DNA from: an uncultured Hoeflea sp.
Lineage (GTDB): Bacteria; Pseudomonadota; Alphaproteobacteria; Rhizobiales; Rhizobiaceae
Assembly (NCBI RefSeq): GCF_947501405.1
Contig: NZ_CANMVK010000001.1
Location: 496,001-560,000, forward strand
Length of the DNA stretch: 64,000 nucleotides
Direction: 5' to 3'
Position 1 is the stretch's first letter, and every line of letters begins with the position of its first letter. Positions 25,659 to 38,124 of the stretch are shown one piece after another. Position numbers and translations under genes: made by a program. Below the pieces are notes generated by a model that saw only the letters and a program-made list of their open reading frames with translations, was not told where the DNA came from and did no database searches.

Positions 25659-27152
25659 ATGAGCGGATATATTCTGGCAATTGATCAGGGCACGACATCG
25701 AGCCGCGCCATTGTGTTTGACGGTCAAATGCGGATCGCCGGCGTCGGGCAAAGGGAATTCACCCAGTTCTATCCGCAATCGGGCTGGGTCGAGCACGATC
25801 CGGAAGAGATCTGGAAGAGTGTGGTCTCAACGGTCAGGCAGGCTCTCAAGAAGGCCGGCATTTCGGCAAGCGATGTGGCGGCAATCGGCATCACCAATCA
25901 GCGCGAAACGGTGGTGGTGTGGGAGCGCGACACCGGCAAGCCGATCCACAACGCGATCGTCTGGCAGGACCGCCGCACGGCGGCCTTTTGCGAGAAGCTC
26001 AAACGCCAGGGGCTGGAAAAGACCTTCAACCGCAAGACCGGGCTGCTGCTCGATCCCTATTTCTCGGGAACCAAGCTGTCCTGGATGCTCTCCAGTGTAA
26101 AAGGCGCGCGGGCCCGGGCGGCGCGGGGCGAATTGTGCTTCGGCACAATCGACACCTTCCTGATCTGGCGGCTGACCGGTGGCAAGTCCTTTGTCACCGA
26201 CGCCACCAATGCATCACGGACGCTGATGTTCAACATCGGCAACCAGACCTGGGACGAGGAACTGCTGGATGTTCTCAAGGTGCCTGCCAAAATGCTGCCG
26301 GAGGTCAAGGACTGCGCCGCCGATTTCGGCGTAACCGACGCCAAGCTGTTTGGTGCGGAGATCCCGATCCTGGGTGTTGCCGGCGATCAGCAGGCGGCGA
26401 CCATCGGCCAGGCCTGTTTCGAGCCGGGGATGCTCAAATCCACCTATGGCACCGGCTGCTTCGCGCTGCTCAACACCGGTGAGGATATGGTTCGCTCGAA
26501 AAACCGGCTTTTGACCACGGTCGCCTACCGGCTCAATGGCAAACCCACCTATGCGCTGGAAGGCTCGATCTTCATTGCGGGCGCCGCCGTGCAGTGGCTG
26601 CGTGACGGCATTAAGGTGATCAAGAAGGCCGAACACAGCGGCGAACTCGCCGCCGAGGCGGATCCCACGCAGGAGGTCTATCTGGTGCCGGCATTCACCG
26701 GACTGGGCGCGCCGCACTGGGACGCCGAGGCGCGCGGTGCGATCTTCGGCATGACCCGCAACACCGGCCCTGCGGAGTTCGCCCGCGCGGCATTGGAGGC
26801 GGTCTGCTACCAGACCCGCGATCTTCTGGACGCCATGCACAAGGACTGGAAGCGGTCGAAGGGCGACACGGTGTTGCGCGTTGATGGCGGCATGGTGGCT
26901 TCGGACTGGACCATGCAGCGGCTGGCCGACATCCTCGATGCGCCGGTCGACAGGCCGATGATCCTTGAGACTACGGCTCTGGGCGCTGCCTGGCTTGCCG
27001 GTCAGCGCGCCGGCGTATGGCCCAACCAGAAGGCCTTCGCCAAGGCCTGGGCGCGCGACATCACCTTCAAACCGAAGATGGATGACAAGACCCGCAAGTC
27101 AAAGCTCAAGGGATGGAAGGACGCGGTGCGGCGAACCCTGAGCAGCACCTAA
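25659..27152 (+). CDS. glpK: Glycerol kinase
   Basis: FGGY-family kinase of 497 residues that phosphorylates glycerol to glycerol 3-phosphate, the substrate of the preceding GlpD. The start at 25659 ([17 protein letters not shown]) has GGGAGGA upstream. Recognisable segments are the phosphate-1 loop [38 protein letters not shown], the [15 protein letters not shown] block and the C-terminal [15 protein letters not shown]. No glpF or ABC transporter gene is adjacent. Confidence 0.97.
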   Translation: MSGYILAIDQGTTSSRAIVFDGQMRIAGVGQREFTQFYPQSGWVEHDPEEIWKSVVSTVRQALKKAGISASDVAAIGITNQRETVVVWERDTGKPIHNAIVWQDRRTAAFCEKLKRQGLEKTFNRKTGLLLDPYFSGTKLSWMLSSVKGARARAARGELCFGTIDTFLIWRLTGGKSFVTDATNASRTLMFNIGNQTWDEELLDVLKVPAKMLPEVKDCAADFGVTDAKLFGAEIPILGVAGDQQAATIGQACFEPGMLKSTYGTGCFALLNTGEDMVRSKNRLLTTVAYRLNGKPTYALEGSIFIAGAAVQWLRDGIKVIKKAEHSGELAAEADPTQEVYLVPAFTGLGAPHWDAEARGAIFGMTRNTGPAEFARAALEAVCYQTRDLLDAMHKDWKRSKGDTVLRVDGGMVASDWTMQRLADILDAPVDRPMILETTALGAAWLAGQRAGVWPNQKAFAKAWARDITFKPKMDDKTRKSKLKGWKDAVRRTLSST

Positions 27153-27261
27153 AACCTGCCGCAGACCGGGACCAATAGGCAGGGCGCACAAGAGCGGCTA
27201 TCCTCGGCATGTGCCGGGTCCGGGAGGCGGGCCCGGGCAACCGGAACCGAGGAGCGAACCC

Positions 27262-27633
27262 ATGCAGCTTGGCGCATTTTCGATCAGTCTGGCGGTCAAG
27301 GACCTGGCCGCGTCGAAGGCTTTCTACGAAAAACTGGGTTTCAGGGCGTTCGGCGGCAAGCAGAGCGAGGGCTGGCTGATCCTCAACAATGGCGGCTGTG
27401 TGATCGGGCTGTTTGAAGGCATGCTGGAAAAGAACATGCTCACCTTCAATCCAGGCTGGAGCGAGAGCGCGGTGCCGCTGGACGAGTTCACCGACGTTCG
27501 GGATCTGCAAAAACAACTCAAGTCCAAGGGCCTCGAGTTCGACGCCGAGGCCGACGAGACCACCACCGGCCCCGCCAGCTTCATGATCACCGATCCTGAC
27601 GGCAATCCGATCCTGGTCGATCAGCACCGCTGA
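27262..27633 (+). CDS. VOC-superfamily (glyoxalase/bleomycin-resistance fold) protein
   Basis: Protein of 123 residues starting MQLGAFSISLAVKDLAASKAFYEKLGF, with GGAG before the ATG at 27262. It has the two beta-alpha-beta-beta-beta modules of the VOC fold and ends SFMITDPDGNPILVDQH, the usual module with a metal-binding Asp/His region. No specific substrate can be assigned. It is about 110 bases after glpK on the same strand and may be co-transcribed. Confidence 0.85.
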   Translation: MQLGAFSISLAVKDLAASKAFYEKLGFRAFGGKQSEGWLILNNGGCVIGLFEGMLEKNMLTFNPGWSESAVPLDEFTDVRDLQKQLKSKGLEFDAEADETTTGPASFMITDPDGNPILVDQHR

Positions 27634-27655
27634 GGCAGTCTGGCGTCAGCCGGTC

Positions 27656-29020
27656 TTATTCGACAAAGCTGACGTTGACGCCCGGCGCCACCATGCCGGC
27701 CAATTCTTCCGCGTCCCAATTGGTCAGCCGCACGCAGCCATTTGAGCTGGTCTTGCCGATCTTGGCCGGATCCGGCGTTCCATGGATGCCGTAGGTGGGC
27801 TTGGAGAGCGCGATCCAGATCGAGCCGACCGGGCCATTGGGCCCCGGGGGAACTTCGAGGATCCTGTCGTTGTCGCCCTGCTTGAAGTTGATCTTCGGAT
27901 TGTAGGTGTAGCCCGGATTGCGCACCACGCGCTCGATCGTCACCTCACCGGACGGCGAGGGTGTCGAGGCCGAGCCGATGGTGGCCGGGTAGGCGGCGAC
28001 CAGCTTGCCGGATGCGTCATAGGCGCGGACCTGCTTGCGGGCCTTGTCGGCAACGATGCGGGTGACGATCGCGGTTTTCTTTTCGCCGGTTTCGACCACC
28101 TTGATCTGCACGCCGGGACGGTCGAACTCGACGCCGGGATTGAGCTCTCTGAGATAGCGCTCATCCATGTGAAAGCGCTCGGCCAGCATTTCCAGCGTCG
28201 AGGTGTAGGAGAGCCGCTCGAGCCTGGCCTTGTCGGCATAGTCGCTCGGCACCGAGGCGATGAAGGGGCCTGCGGCATCCTCCGGCGTGATGGTGTAGGT
28301 GGTAAACGCCAGACCGCCATCGGCAGCCAGACGGCTCAGGATAAGATCGGTGTCGGCGGGATCGATCTGCTCGCCGCTGATCTCGCGCCATGCCTCCAGC
28401 GCCTTGCGGACATTCGATCCCATGCGGCCGTCAATGACGCCGGGCGAGACGCCGTTGCGGTCGAGATAGACCTGCAGCGCTGCCACCTGGGCACGCGTGA
28501 GCTTCGGTGCCTGGGGTTCCTGAACGGTTGCCGGACCGGCCGGATTGTCGAGATCCGGAGCCTCGATAATTGCCGGCGCGTTGCGGCCCGTCGGCACGGT
28601 TCCGGTCGTGGGATTGAGGTCGCGGCGCTCGATGCGCCAGTCGGGATCGACTTCGGCGAAGCGATCGCGCGGACGGCGCGGCACGGGCGGGAAGGCATCA
28701 CGATCGAGGTCGCGTTGGAAATCGCGTCCCCGATTGCGATCAAAATCGCTATCACCGCCACCGCGTTGCTGACGGTACTGCCAGGCGGGGATTTCGAAGC
28801 CGATCACGGTGTCCCACTGGTCAAGCACCAGACGGCGGCCCTGGGTGTCGACCACAATCCGCACCGAACCATATTCGGGCACGTCGCGCATAAGCTTGCC
28901 GTCGGTGGTGACAAGCACGGTCGCGCGGCCATCATAGGGGCCGGCATTGGCCATCGGGGCGGCAAGCACACCAAGGGCGAGGGCAAGGGTTGTTAAACGG
29001 GCTCTGGATAGCGTGATCAT
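27656..29020 (-). CDS. L,D-transpeptidase with peptidoglycan-binding domain
   Basis: Exported protein of 454 residues from the ATG at 29020; a TTG nine bases upstream is less likely. It has a signal peptide (about 1-27, ending MANAGPYD) and an Arg/Asp-rich, low-complexity linker (DRNRGRDFQRDLDRD). A peptidoglycan-binding-1-like domain follows (LTRAQVAALQVYLDRNGVSP, GVIDGRMGSNVRKALEAW), then a segment resembling LysM-domain spacing, then the YkuD catalytic domain with His413 in GIHGTPDP and Cys429 in SNGCVRLTNWD. It makes 3-3 cross-links in peptidoglycan. It is longer and more complex than the small L,D-transpeptidase at 1818. Confidence 0.9.
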   Translation of the reverse strand: MITLSRARLTTLALALGVLAAPMANAGPYDGRATVLVTTDGKLMRDVPEYGSVRIVVDTQGRRLVLDQWDTVIGFEIPAWQYRQQRGGGDSDFDRNRGRDFQRDLDRDAFPPVPRRPRDRFAEVDPDWRIERRDLNPTTGTVPTGRNAPAIIEAPDLDNPAGPATVQEPQAPKLTRAQVAALQVYLDRNGVSPGVIDGRMGSNVRKALEAWREISGEQIDPADTDLILSRLAADGGLAFTTYTITPEDAAGPFIASVPSDYADKARLERLSYTSTLEMLAERFHMDERYLRELNPGVEFDRPGVQIKVVETGEKKTAIVTRIVADKARKQVRAYDASGKLVAAYPATIGSASTPSPSGEVTIERVVRNPGYTYNPKINFKQGDNDRILEVPPGPNGPVGSIWIALSKPTYGIHGTPDPAKIGKTSSNGCVRLTNWDAEELAGMVAPGVNVSFVE

Positions 29021-29111
29021 GGCGGACAACCTGCGTCTGGATCGGCGATGTGAGCTGCATCATTGTCAGTTTATGGTGAATGCAAGCTGAACAAACGATC
29101 CGAAACGGGCG

Positions 29112-31348
<2,237 letters not shown>

Positions 31349-31349
31349 G

Positions 31350-32555
31350 TCAGATCCGTTCCAGCGCGATGGCGATGCCCTGACCGACACCGATGCACAT
31401 GGTGGCCAGGGCCAGCTTCTCGTTGCGGATCCCGAGTTCCAGCGCCGCCGTTCCGGTGATGCGCGCGCCCGACATGCCAAGCGGGTGGCCGAGGGCAATC
31501 GCCCCGCCATTGGGGTTGATGTGCTCGCCGTCTTCGTCGAGACCGAGTTCACGGAGGACCGCAAGTCCCTGGCTGGCGAAGGCTTCGTTCAGCTCGACGA
31601 CGCCAAAGTCGGACGGTTTCATCCCGAGGCGCTGACACAGCTTCTTGGTAGCCGGAGCCGGGCCGATGCCCATGATCCGCGGCTCCACACCGGCGGTGGC
31701 ACCGCCCAGGATGCGGGCTATCGGCGTCAGGCCATGGACCTTGGCGGCCTGTTCACTGGCGATGATCAAAGCCGCTGCGCCATCATTGACGCCGGAGGCG
31801 TTACCGGCGGTGACGCTGCCGCCGGACCGGAACGGCGTGGGCAGCTTGGCCAGTTGCTCGATCGTTGTGCCGGGGCGCGGGTGCTCGTCGCTGTCGACCA
31901 CGACGGGATCGCCCTTGCGGCGCGGGATTTCCACCGCAACGATTTCCCTGGCGAACCGACCCGAGGCCTGGGCTTTTCCCGCGCGGTTCTGACTTCGAAG
32001 CGCAAACGCATCCTGGTCATCGCGGCTGATCTTGAAATCCTCGGCCACGTTTTCCCCGGTTTCCGGCATGGAATCGATGCCGTATTGGGCTTTGAGCACC
32101 GGGTTGACGAAGCGCCAGCCAATGGTGGTGTCGTAGATTTCCGCCTTGCGGGAGAAGGCAGCATCGGCCTTGGGCATGACGAAGGGCGCGCGCGACATGC
32201 TTTCAACGCCGCCGGCGATCACCAGGCCGGCCTCATCGGCACGGATCATGCGCGCGGCGGCAAGCACGGCGTCCATGCCCGACCCGCACAGGCGGTTTAG
32301 CGTGGTGCCGGGGACCGAGGTCGGCAAGCCCGCAAGCAGGGTGGCCATGCGCGCGACATTGCGGTTGTCCTCGCCTGCCTGGTTGGCGCAACCATAGTAG
32401 ACTTCGTCGACAGCGCCCCAATCCACGCCGGGATTGCGTTCGCTCAGCGCACGGATCGGGATCGCACCCAGATCATCGGCGCGGACGGCGGACAGGGCGC
32501 CGCCATAACGGCCAATCGGAGTGCGGATATAATCGCAAATGAATGCATCGGCCAT
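31350..32555 (-). CDS. pcaF: Beta-ketoadipyl-CoA thiolase
   Basis: Thiolase of 401 residues that cleaves 3-oxoadipyl-CoA to succinyl-CoA and acetyl-CoA, the last step of the pathway. The three catalytic regions are intact: nucleophilic Cys in [12 protein letters not shown], His in [17 protein letters not shown], and the second Cys in [10 protein letters not shown]. The start at 32555 ([15 protein letters not shown]) overlaps the pcaJ stop by one base. This locus's Cys-containing thiolase contrasts with the Cys-less thiolase-like protein at 55122. Confidence 0.95.
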   Translation of the reverse strand: MADAFICDYIRTPIGRYGGALSAVRADDLGAIPIRALSERNPGVDWGAVDEVYYGCANQAGEDNRNVARMATLLAGLPTSVPGTTLNRLCGSGMDAVLAAARMIRADEAGLVIAGGVESMSRAPFVMPKADAAFSRKAEIYDTTIGWRFVNPVLKAQYGIDSMPETGENVAEDFKISRDDQDAFALRSQNRAGKAQASGRFAREIVAVEIPRRKGDPVVVDSDEHPRPGTTIEQLAKLPTPFRSGGSVTAGNASGVNDGAAALIIASEQAAKVHGLTPIARILGGATAGVEPRIMGIGPAPATKKLCQRLGMKPSDFGVVELNEAFASQGLAVLRELGLDEDGEHINPNGGAIALGHPLGMSGARITGTAALELGIRNEKLALATMCIGVGQGIAIALERI

Positions 32556-33352
32556 CAGGCGGCTTCTCCATCTTTGTCGCCGCCGGAATGGGCAGCCTTG
32601 GTACGGGCGTTGAGATCGCGCAGCGTGGACAGCTCGATCCCGGTGGGCCGCGGGGTTTCGGTCAGCGCAGTTGCGAATCGGACCGGCCAGCCGCATGTGG
32701 CCTGGACCATGTCCCGGCTAACTCCGGGATGCAACGAAACCACTGTAAATTCACGGCTTTCCGGATCAGCTTTCCAGACCGCCAGGTCGGTGACCATCAA
32801 TGTCGGCCCCTTGGTGTCTAGACCCAGCCGGCCGCGATGATTGCCGCCTTCGCCGTGTCCGAAGCTGGTGACGAAGTCGATTCTATCGACCATGGCGCGT
32901 TTGGATTGCTTGAGAGTGATGAAGATTTCGCCGCACGACGAGGCGATCTCCGGCGCGCCGCCGCCGCCGGGCAACCGGGTCTTCGGGCTGTCATAATCAC
33001 CGATCACTGTGGTGTTGATGTTACCGAAGCGATCAATTTGGGCTGCGCCGAGAAATCCGATCGTCACCCGCCCGCCCTGCAACCAGTAACGGAACATCTC
33101 CGGCACCGACACGGTGGTGACCGCGGTGTCGGAGAGCTCGCCGTCGCCGATCGACAGCGGCAGCACGGACGGCGCGGTGCCAATGGTGCCGCTTTCGTAG
33201 ATCAGGGTGATATCTGGCGCGTGGGTGAGCCGTGCGACGTTGCAGGCGGCCGATGGCGCGCCGATGCCCACGAAGCAGACATCGTCGTTGGACAGAGCGC
33301 GGGCTGCGGCAATGGTCATCATTTCGTCAGGCGTGAAATCGACCTCGCTCAT
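32555..33352 (-). CDS. pcaJ: 3-Oxoadipate CoA-transferase, subunit B
   Basis: Family I CoA-transferase beta subunit of 265 residues. The catalytic Glu lies in LIYESGTIG and the substrate-side motif GGGGAPEIASSC follows later. With PcaI it transfers CoA from succinyl-CoA to 3-oxoadipate. Its ATG overlaps the pcaI stop by four bases and its stop overlaps the pcaF start, consistent with tight translational coupling in one operon. Confidence 0.94.
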   Translation of the reverse strand: MSEVDFTPDEMMTIAAARALSNDDVCFVGIGAPSAACNVARLTHAPDITLIYESGTIGTAPSVLPLSIGDGELSDTAVTTVSVPEMFRYWLQGGRVTIGFLGAAQIDRFGNINTTVIGDYDSPKTRLPGGGGAPEIASSCGEIFITLKQSKRAMVDRIDFVTSFGHGEGGNHRGRLGLDTKGPTLMVTDLAVWKADPESREFTVVSLHPGVSRDMVQATCGWPVRFATALTETPRPTGIELSTLRDLNARTKAAHSGGDKDGEAA

Positions 33353-34203
33353 GCCGCGCTCCTCAAATGACGGGTTCGGGAGGCAAAATCCTCAGGCCGG
33401 GCGTCAAGCACATGCTGCTTCATCCAGGCCAGAAATGTATCCCGGTCCGCGGCGATGCTGTCCCAGGCGATATAGCTGGCGTTGTCACGCGGGTAGTAGC
33501 CATGGGCATAGGAGGGGTGCGCACCGCCTGGCACCACGGCAATGGCGGTCACGGTCCAGTGCGGCAGAACACAGGCATTGGGGTGGCTTGCAAGATCGTC
33601 GACGATCTCTTCCACCGTGACAACGGACCGCCTGGCTGCCAGCACCGCCTCTTTTTGCACGCCAACGATGCCCTCGATCAGCACGTTGCCCTTCCGGTCA
33701 GCCTTTTGGGCGTGAATGAACGTGACATCGGGCCTGATTGCGGGCACTGCTGCCAGTTCCTCGCCGGTGAAGGGGCAGGTGACAGAGCGGATGTTGAGAT
33801 TGACCCGCGCCAGCTCGGCGCCCTTGTAGCCGCGGAACACGGCGAACGGCAGGCCTGCGGCGCCGGCCTCGTAGGCATTGGCCATGGCGGCGTGGGAATG
33901 CTCCTCAAGCTCGATGCGGTGCGGCCAGCCGTTCTCGACGCTGTCGCGCAAGCGCCTGAGCAGCCCCACGCCCGGGTTTCCCGCATAGGAAAAGATCAGC
34001 TTGCGCACAGCACCGATGCCGATCAACTGGTCGTAGATGACATCCGGGGTCATGCGCACCAAGGTGAGATCCTTCACGCCCTGCCTGATCGCCTCATGGG
34101 CGCTGGCGTGCGGAATGAGATGGGTGAAACCCTCGAAGGCGGCGGTATCGCCGGAGCCGAGGTTCTGCGCCACCGCATCGGCAAGCGGCATGAATTGAGC
34201 CAT
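33349..34203 (-). CDS. pcaI: 3-Oxoadipate CoA-transferase, subunit A
   Basis: Alpha subunit of the succinyl-CoA:3-oxoadipate CoA-transferase, 284 residues. The N-terminal region contains the glycine-rich oxyanion/CoA segment (GSGDTAAFEGFTHLIPHAS), and the middle GNPGVGLLRRLRDSVE block is family-typical. It overlaps pcaJ by four bases and is 13 bases downstream of pcaG. Confidence 0.93.
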   Translation of the reverse strand: MAQFMPLADAVAQNLGSGDTAAFEGFTHLIPHASAHEAIRQGVKDLTLVRMTPDVIYDQLIGIGAVRKLIFSYAGNPGVGLLRRLRDSVENGWPHRIELEEHSHAAMANAYEAGAAGLPFAVFRGYKGAELARVNLNIRSVTCPFTGEELAAVPAIRPDVTFIHAQKADRKGNVLIEGIVGVQKEAVLAARRSVVTVEEIVDDLASHPNACVLPHWTVTAIAVVPGGAHPSYAHGYYPRDNASYIAWDSIAADRDTFLAWMKQHVLDARPEDFASRTRHLRSAA

Positions 34204-34216
34204 GGATTGAGCGTCC

Positions 34217-34843
34217 CTAGATGTCGAAGAACACGGTTTCGTTGGGGCCTTGCAGGTGGATGTCGTGGCGGTAGGTGTCGCCGTCGCGCGAAGCGATCAG
34301 GGTTTTGACCCGATCTCGATGCTCGATGCGGGCCAACACCGGATCGTCCGTGTTGGCCGCCGCTTCATCGTCGAAATAGAGCCTTGTGTTGAGCCCCAGA
34401 TTGATGCCGCGGGCGACGATCCAGAGATTGATGTGCGGGGCCTGCAGGCGGTCAGCGGAGAACGGCACCGGGCCCGGCTTGATGGTCTCAAACCGGATCC
34501 ATCCGGTTTCCGCATCAGCCGGGGAGCGGCCCCAGCCGGCAAAATTCGGATCAGCTTCGCCGCGCGGATCGCTGGCTCCCGGATAGAGCCCGTCCGCGTC
34601 CGCTTGCCAGATCTCCACCAGGGCGTCCCTGAGCGGAGTGCCGGAACCATCAAGCACCCGCAGTTCGAGGGTGATGCGCTCGCCTTTGGTCTCAGTCACC
34701 AGCATCGTTCCGCCCAGATCGGATCTGTAGACCCCTTCGATGCCGCAGAAATTCGGAGTGAGACCGATGTGCACATAGGGGCCTGCGGTCTGTGAAGGCG
34801 ATTCCTTGTGCGGATAAAGAGGGGTGTCGCCGGCGTTTGCCAT
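34217..34843 (-). CDS. pcaG: Protocatechuate 3,4-dioxygenase, alpha subunit
   Basis: Intradiol dioxygenase subunit of 208 residues (start MANAGDTPLYPHKE at 34843). The alpha subunit contributes the active-site pocket but no iron ligands. Recognisable segments are SQTAGPYVHIGL, the VEIWQADADGLYPG block shared with PcaH, and PHINLWIVARGINLGLNTRLYFDDE. It starts one base after the pcaH stop region, as usual for pcaHG. The complex opens the protocatechuate ring between the two hydroxyls. Confidence 0.95.
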   Translation of the reverse strand: MANAGDTPLYPHKESPSQTAGPYVHIGLTPNFCGIEGVYRSDLGGTMLVTETKGERITLELRVLDGSGTPLRDALVEIWQADADGLYPGASDPRGEADPNFAGWGRSPADAETGWIRFETIKPGPVPFSADRLQAPHINLWIVARGINLGLNTRLYFDDEAAANTDDPVLARIEHRDRVKTLIASRDGDTYRHDIHLQGPNETVFFDI

Positions 34844-34844
34844 G

Positions 34845-35585
34845 TCAATTTCCCTCCATGCGGTTTTCAAACAGGGTTGATCGATTGCCGCGCAGGACAA
34901 TGTCGAAGCGATAGGCCAGCGCATCCATCGGTTCAGCGGCGTTCATGTCCAGCCGGGCCGTGAGTTGCGCGATGGCGCGGGGATCGTTGATGGTGCGCAC
35001 GATCGGGCAACGGTCAATCAGCGGATCGCCCTCGAAATACATCTGGGTGATCAGCCGCTGGGCAAAGCCATGGCCGAACACGGAGAAATGGATATGCGCC
35101 GGCCGCCAGTCATTGGGGCCGTTGGGCCAGGGGTAGGGGCCGGGGCGGATGGTGCGGAAATCATAGCTGCCGTCTTCACCGGAGATGGTGCGTCCGCAGC
35201 CACCGAAATTCGGATCGAGCGGAGCGAGATAGCTGTCTTTCTTGTGACGGTAGCGGCCGCCGGCATTGGCCTGCCAGAATTCGATCAGCACGCCGGGAAC
35301 CGGTAACCCGCGCTCATCGAGAACACGCCCGGCAACGATGATGCGTTCGCCGATGGCGCTCATGCCCGATTGGGCGAAATTCAGCGTCAGATCATTGTCG
35401 AGCGCGCCGATGATGTCGTGGCCGAAGGCCGGGCCGCTGGTTTCCGACAGCGTGTTGGCAACGGCGATGAGCGGCCGTGTCGGCGCCCGCAACACGGAAG
35501 ATTTGTAACCGGGATCAAGCGGTTTGGGGTGCCAGGCCCGGTCCCGGGGGAAATAGGCTGCGACAGGGGGTCGGCCGGGTTTCAT
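34845..35585 (-). CDS. pcaH: Protocatechuate 3,4-dioxygenase, beta subunit
   Basis: Catalytic iron subunit of 246 residues from the ATG at 35585, overlapping the pcaC stop by four bases. Fe(III) ligands of the family lie in GGRYRHKKD (Tyr), the PGPYPW region (Tyr) and [11 protein letters not shown] (two His). The start region [25 protein letters not shown] is typical of PcaH. The longer open frame upstream overlaps pcaC and is discarded. Confidence 0.95.
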   Translation of the reverse strand: MKPGRPPVAAYFPRDRAWHPKPLDPGYKSSVLRAPTRPLIAVANTLSETSGPAFGHDIIGALDNDLTLNFAQSGMSAIGERIIVAGRVLDERGLPVPGVLIEFWQANAGGRYRHKKDSYLAPLDPNFGGCGRTISGEDGSYDFRTIRPGPYPWPNGPNDWRPAHIHFSVFGHGFAQRLITQMYFEGDPLIDRCPIVRTINDPRAIAQLTARLDMNAAEPMDALAYRFDIVLRGNRSTLFENRMEGN

Positions 35586-35995
35586 GGTGGGTCTCCTGCT
35601 GCGGTGGCATTCGGTTCTGCCAGTTCGGCGAGAGTGCGCTTTGCGATCCGGAAAGCGGTGTTTGCCGCAGGCACACCGGCATAGATCGCCACATGCATCA
35701 GGCTCTCGCGAATGTCTTCGGCGCTGGCGCCGGTGTTGGCGGTGGCGCGGATGTGCATGGCCAGTTCTTCCTCGTGACCCAGTGCCGCAAGCAGCGCGAT
35801 GGTGACCATCGAGCGTTCGCGCGGGCTCCAGTCGGCGCGCGACCAGACACGTTCCCAGGCGCTCGATGTAATCAGATCCTGAAACGGTGCATCGAACTCG
35901 GTGGTTGCGGCCTGGGCGGCGTCGACATGGGCGTCGCCCAGCACGGCGCGGCGCGTGCGCTCGCCCGCGGGCAGGGCGTCTTCGGTGTCGGCCAT
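35582..35995 (-). CDS. pcaC: 4-Carboxymuconolactone decarboxylase
   Basis: AhpD-like fold protein of 137 residues that decarboxylates gamma-carboxymuconolactone to beta-ketoadipate enol-lactone. Family blocks are [34 protein letters not shown] and the C-terminal [25 protein letters not shown]. The ATG at 35995 has GGGAGGA upstream and is the first gene of the pca operon. The enzyme after it, the enol-lactone hydrolase PcaD, is not encoded in this operon. Confidence 0.94.
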   Translation of the reverse strand: MADTEDALPAGERTRRAVLGDAHVDAAQAATTEFDAPFQDLITSSAWERVWSRADWSPRERSMVTIALLAALGHEEELAMHIRATANTGASAEDIRESLMHVAIYAGVPAANTAFRIAKRTLAELAEPNATAAGDPP

Positions 35996-36048
35996 CTGGT
36001 CCTCCCGACCGGTTCCGTTCATTTGCAGGTTTACATACAGAAATGGAA

Positions 36049-36080
36049 ATGAATAATGATTTTTGCAAGCATAATTCATT
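36049..36080. promoter_or_regulatory. Candidate PcaQ operator between pcaC and pcaQ
   Basis: Inverted repeat AATGAAT (36049-36055) / ATTCATT (36074-36080), separated by 18 bases of AT-rich sequence, in the 96-base divergent gap. Its location fits a LysR-type site controlling both directions. It does not obviously match the ATAACC-type PcaQ box known from Sinorhizobium, so it is tentative. Confidence 0.4.
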
Positions 36081-36091
36081 CCGGAATTGAT

Positions 36092-37009
36092 ATGGATATA
36101 TCCCGACGCATCAAGATCCGCCACCTTGAAGCTTTTGTCGAAGTGGCGCGCCAGAAGAGTGTCGGGCGCGCGGCGATCACCCTGTCGCTGACCCAGCCGG
36201 CGGTCACCCGCACCATCCGCGAGCTTGAGGAGATCGTCGGCGCGGCGCTGGTGGAGCGCGACGGGCGCGGCATCAAGCTTTCGCATCAGGGCGAGGTGTT
36301 TCTCTCGCATGCCGGATCCGGGCTTGCGGCGGTGCGCGGCGGCATTGCTGCGCTGGCCAATGTCGCCACCGTGTCGGGCCCGCCGGTCCGGATCGGCGCG
36401 CTGCCGACGGTTTCGGCGACGGTGATGCCGGCCGCGGTGGTGGACTTTCTGGCCTCCGGGGTCAAAAGCCCGTTGCGGGTGATCACCGGCGAAAACTGGG
36501 TGCTGCTTGACCAGTTGCGCAAGGGGGATCTCGATCTGGTGATGGGGCGGATGCCGGCGCCGGAGATGATGACCAGCCTGCGGTTCGAACCTTTGTATCG
36601 CGACAGGGTAATCTTTGTCGTTTCGCGCAATCATCCGCTGGCCGTTCAACGCCAGGTCGCGGCCGATATTCTCGCCCGTCATCCGGTGCTGGTGCCGCCG
36701 GCAGGCTCAATCATTCATCCCTATGTGGAGCGGGTGATGGTGGAACAGGGTATGTCGAGGCCAATAAGGGCAATTGAAACGGTTTCGGACAGTTTCGGCC
36801 GCGCTTTTCTGCGCGCCAGCGACGCAATCTGGATCATTTCCCGCGGAGTAGTGTCTGCCGAGATCGCATCTGGAGAGTTTGTGGAACTGCCGATCGACAC
36901 CGGTTCGACACTCGGCGCGGTCGGGCTCGTAACCCGCGAAGCCGACCGGTTGCACGACGCGGCGGTGTTTTTTGCCGATATCCTGCGGCGGCATACGCCA
37001 ATGAGCTGA
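36092..37009 (+). CDS. pcaQ: LysR-type regulator of the pca operon (PcaQ)
   Basis: LysR regulator of 305 residues from the ATG at 36092 ([15 protein letters not shown]). The N-terminal winged helix-turn-helix is [28 protein letters not shown], and the rest is the two-lobed effector domain. It is transcribed divergently from pcaC. In rhizobia and Agrobacterium PcaQ activates pca genes with beta-carboxymuconate or its lactone as inducer, and gene order here supports the same role. Confidence 0.9.
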   Translation: MDISRRIKIRHLEAFVEVARQKSVGRAAITLSLTQPAVTRTIRELEEIVGAALVERDGRGIKLSHQGEVFLSHAGSGLAAVRGGIAALANVATVSGPPVRIGALPTVSATVMPAAVVDFLASGVKSPLRVITGENWVLLDQLRKGDLDLVMGRMPAPEMMTSLRFEPLYRDRVIFVVSRNHPLAVQRQVAADILARHPVLVPPAGSIIHPYVERVMVEQGMSRPIRAIETVSDSFGRAFLRASDAIWIISRGVVSAEIASGEFVELPIDTGSTLGAVGLVTREADRLHDAAVFFADILRRHTPMS

Positions 37010-37108
37010 TTTTTCCACCGTCTGCGCACAATTGCATCTCAGGCACTGGCGCTTTCAGGTCAGTCCCCTTAAATCCTCCGGTCACGACAAGAGGGGACTT
37101 AGGGGCTG

Positions 37109-38104
37109 ATGCAGGATATTCTGGCGCTCGCAACCGCGAACCTGCTTTCACCGGCGGTGTTGTTTTTCGCGCTCGGCTTCGCGGGCACAATGGCCGGATC
37201 GCAATTGACCCTGCCGGAGGCGGTGGCCAAGACCCTGTCGATCTATCTGATGCTGGCGATCGGCTTCAAGGGCGGTGTAGCGGTGGCCGAGCACGGGCTT
37301 GGCATCGACATCGCACTGGCGCTGATTGCCGGTATGGTGCTTTCAGCGCTGATTCCGCTGGCAGCGTTTGCGCTGCTCACAGTGATGGCTCGGCTCGACC
37401 GGGTCGACCGCGCGGCAGTGGCTGCTCATTACGGCTCGATTTCGATCGTGACCTTCGTGGCCGGTAGCGAGGCGCTGCGGCTGGCGGGTCTGGAGTTCGA
37501 AGGTTACCTGGTGGCGGTGGCCGCGGTGATGGAAACGCCGGCCATTTTGGTGGCGCTCTATCTTGCCCGGTCGGCGCGCCCGGCAACGGGCGCAGGAGAG
37601 GCCAAGGGCGACCCGCGCAATGAGGGCCTGATGTCGGAGGTCATGCTCAACTCTTCGGTGGTGGTCCTGGTGGGTTCGTTCGTGATCGGCTTTCTGGCCG
37701 GGCCCAAGGGGCTCGCCGATATCGGGCCGTTCATCGTCGATCCGTTCAAGGGTGTTTTGTGCCTGTTTCTGCTTGATATGGGCGCCGTTGCTGGCCGCGG
37801 TATTCGATCCGGATGGAAGCACATGAACCCGGGGCTGGTGCTGTTCGGCCTGATCATGCCCTATGTCGGCGCTGCCTTCGCGCTGGCTGCCGGCATAGCT
37901 ATCGGGCTGTCGACCGGCGGTGTAGCGTTGCTGATGGTGCTGGGCGCCTCGGCGTCCTACATCGCAGTACCGGCGGCATTGCGGCTGGCGCTTCCCGAAG
38001 CGCGGCCGGCAATCTATCTTACATTGTCGCTCGGCATTACATTTCCCATGAACCTGACCATCGGCATCCCGGCCTATATCGCGCTGGCGCAGATGGCGGC
38101 CTAA
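37109..38104 (+). CDS. sbtA: SbtA-type sodium-dependent bicarbonate permease
   Basis: Membrane protein of 331 residues in the SbtA/DUF897 family, with about ten hydrophobic spans in two inverted halves. Recognisable blocks are LSIYLMLAIGFKGGVAVAEHG, HYGSISIVTFVAGSEAL and the second-half SASYIAVPAALRLALPEA followed by LTLSLGITFPMNLTIGIP. In cyanobacteria SbtA imports bicarbonate with Na+. It is preceded by AGGGG and followed 20 bases later by a PII-like gene, exactly as in cyanobacterial sbtAB. In a heterotroph the physiological role may be anaplerotic bicarbonate supply. Confidence 0.88.
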   Translation: MQDILALATANLLSPAVLFFALGFAGTMAGSQLTLPEAVAKTLSIYLMLAIGFKGGVAVAEHGLGIDIALALIAGMVLSALIPLAAFALLTVMARLDRVDRAAVAAHYGSISIVTFVAGSEALRLAGLEFEGYLVAVAAVMETPAILVALYLARSARPATGAGEAKGDPRNEGLMSEVMLNSSVVVLVGSFVIGFLAGPKGLADIGPFIVDPFKGVLCLFLLDMGAVAGRGIRSGWKHMNPGLVLFGLIMPYVGAAFALAAGIAIGLSTGGVALLMVLGASASYIAVPAALRLALPEARPAIYLTLSLGITFPMNLTIGIPAYIALAQMAA

Positions 38105-38124
38105 CCGGACCGCGGAGTTCAACC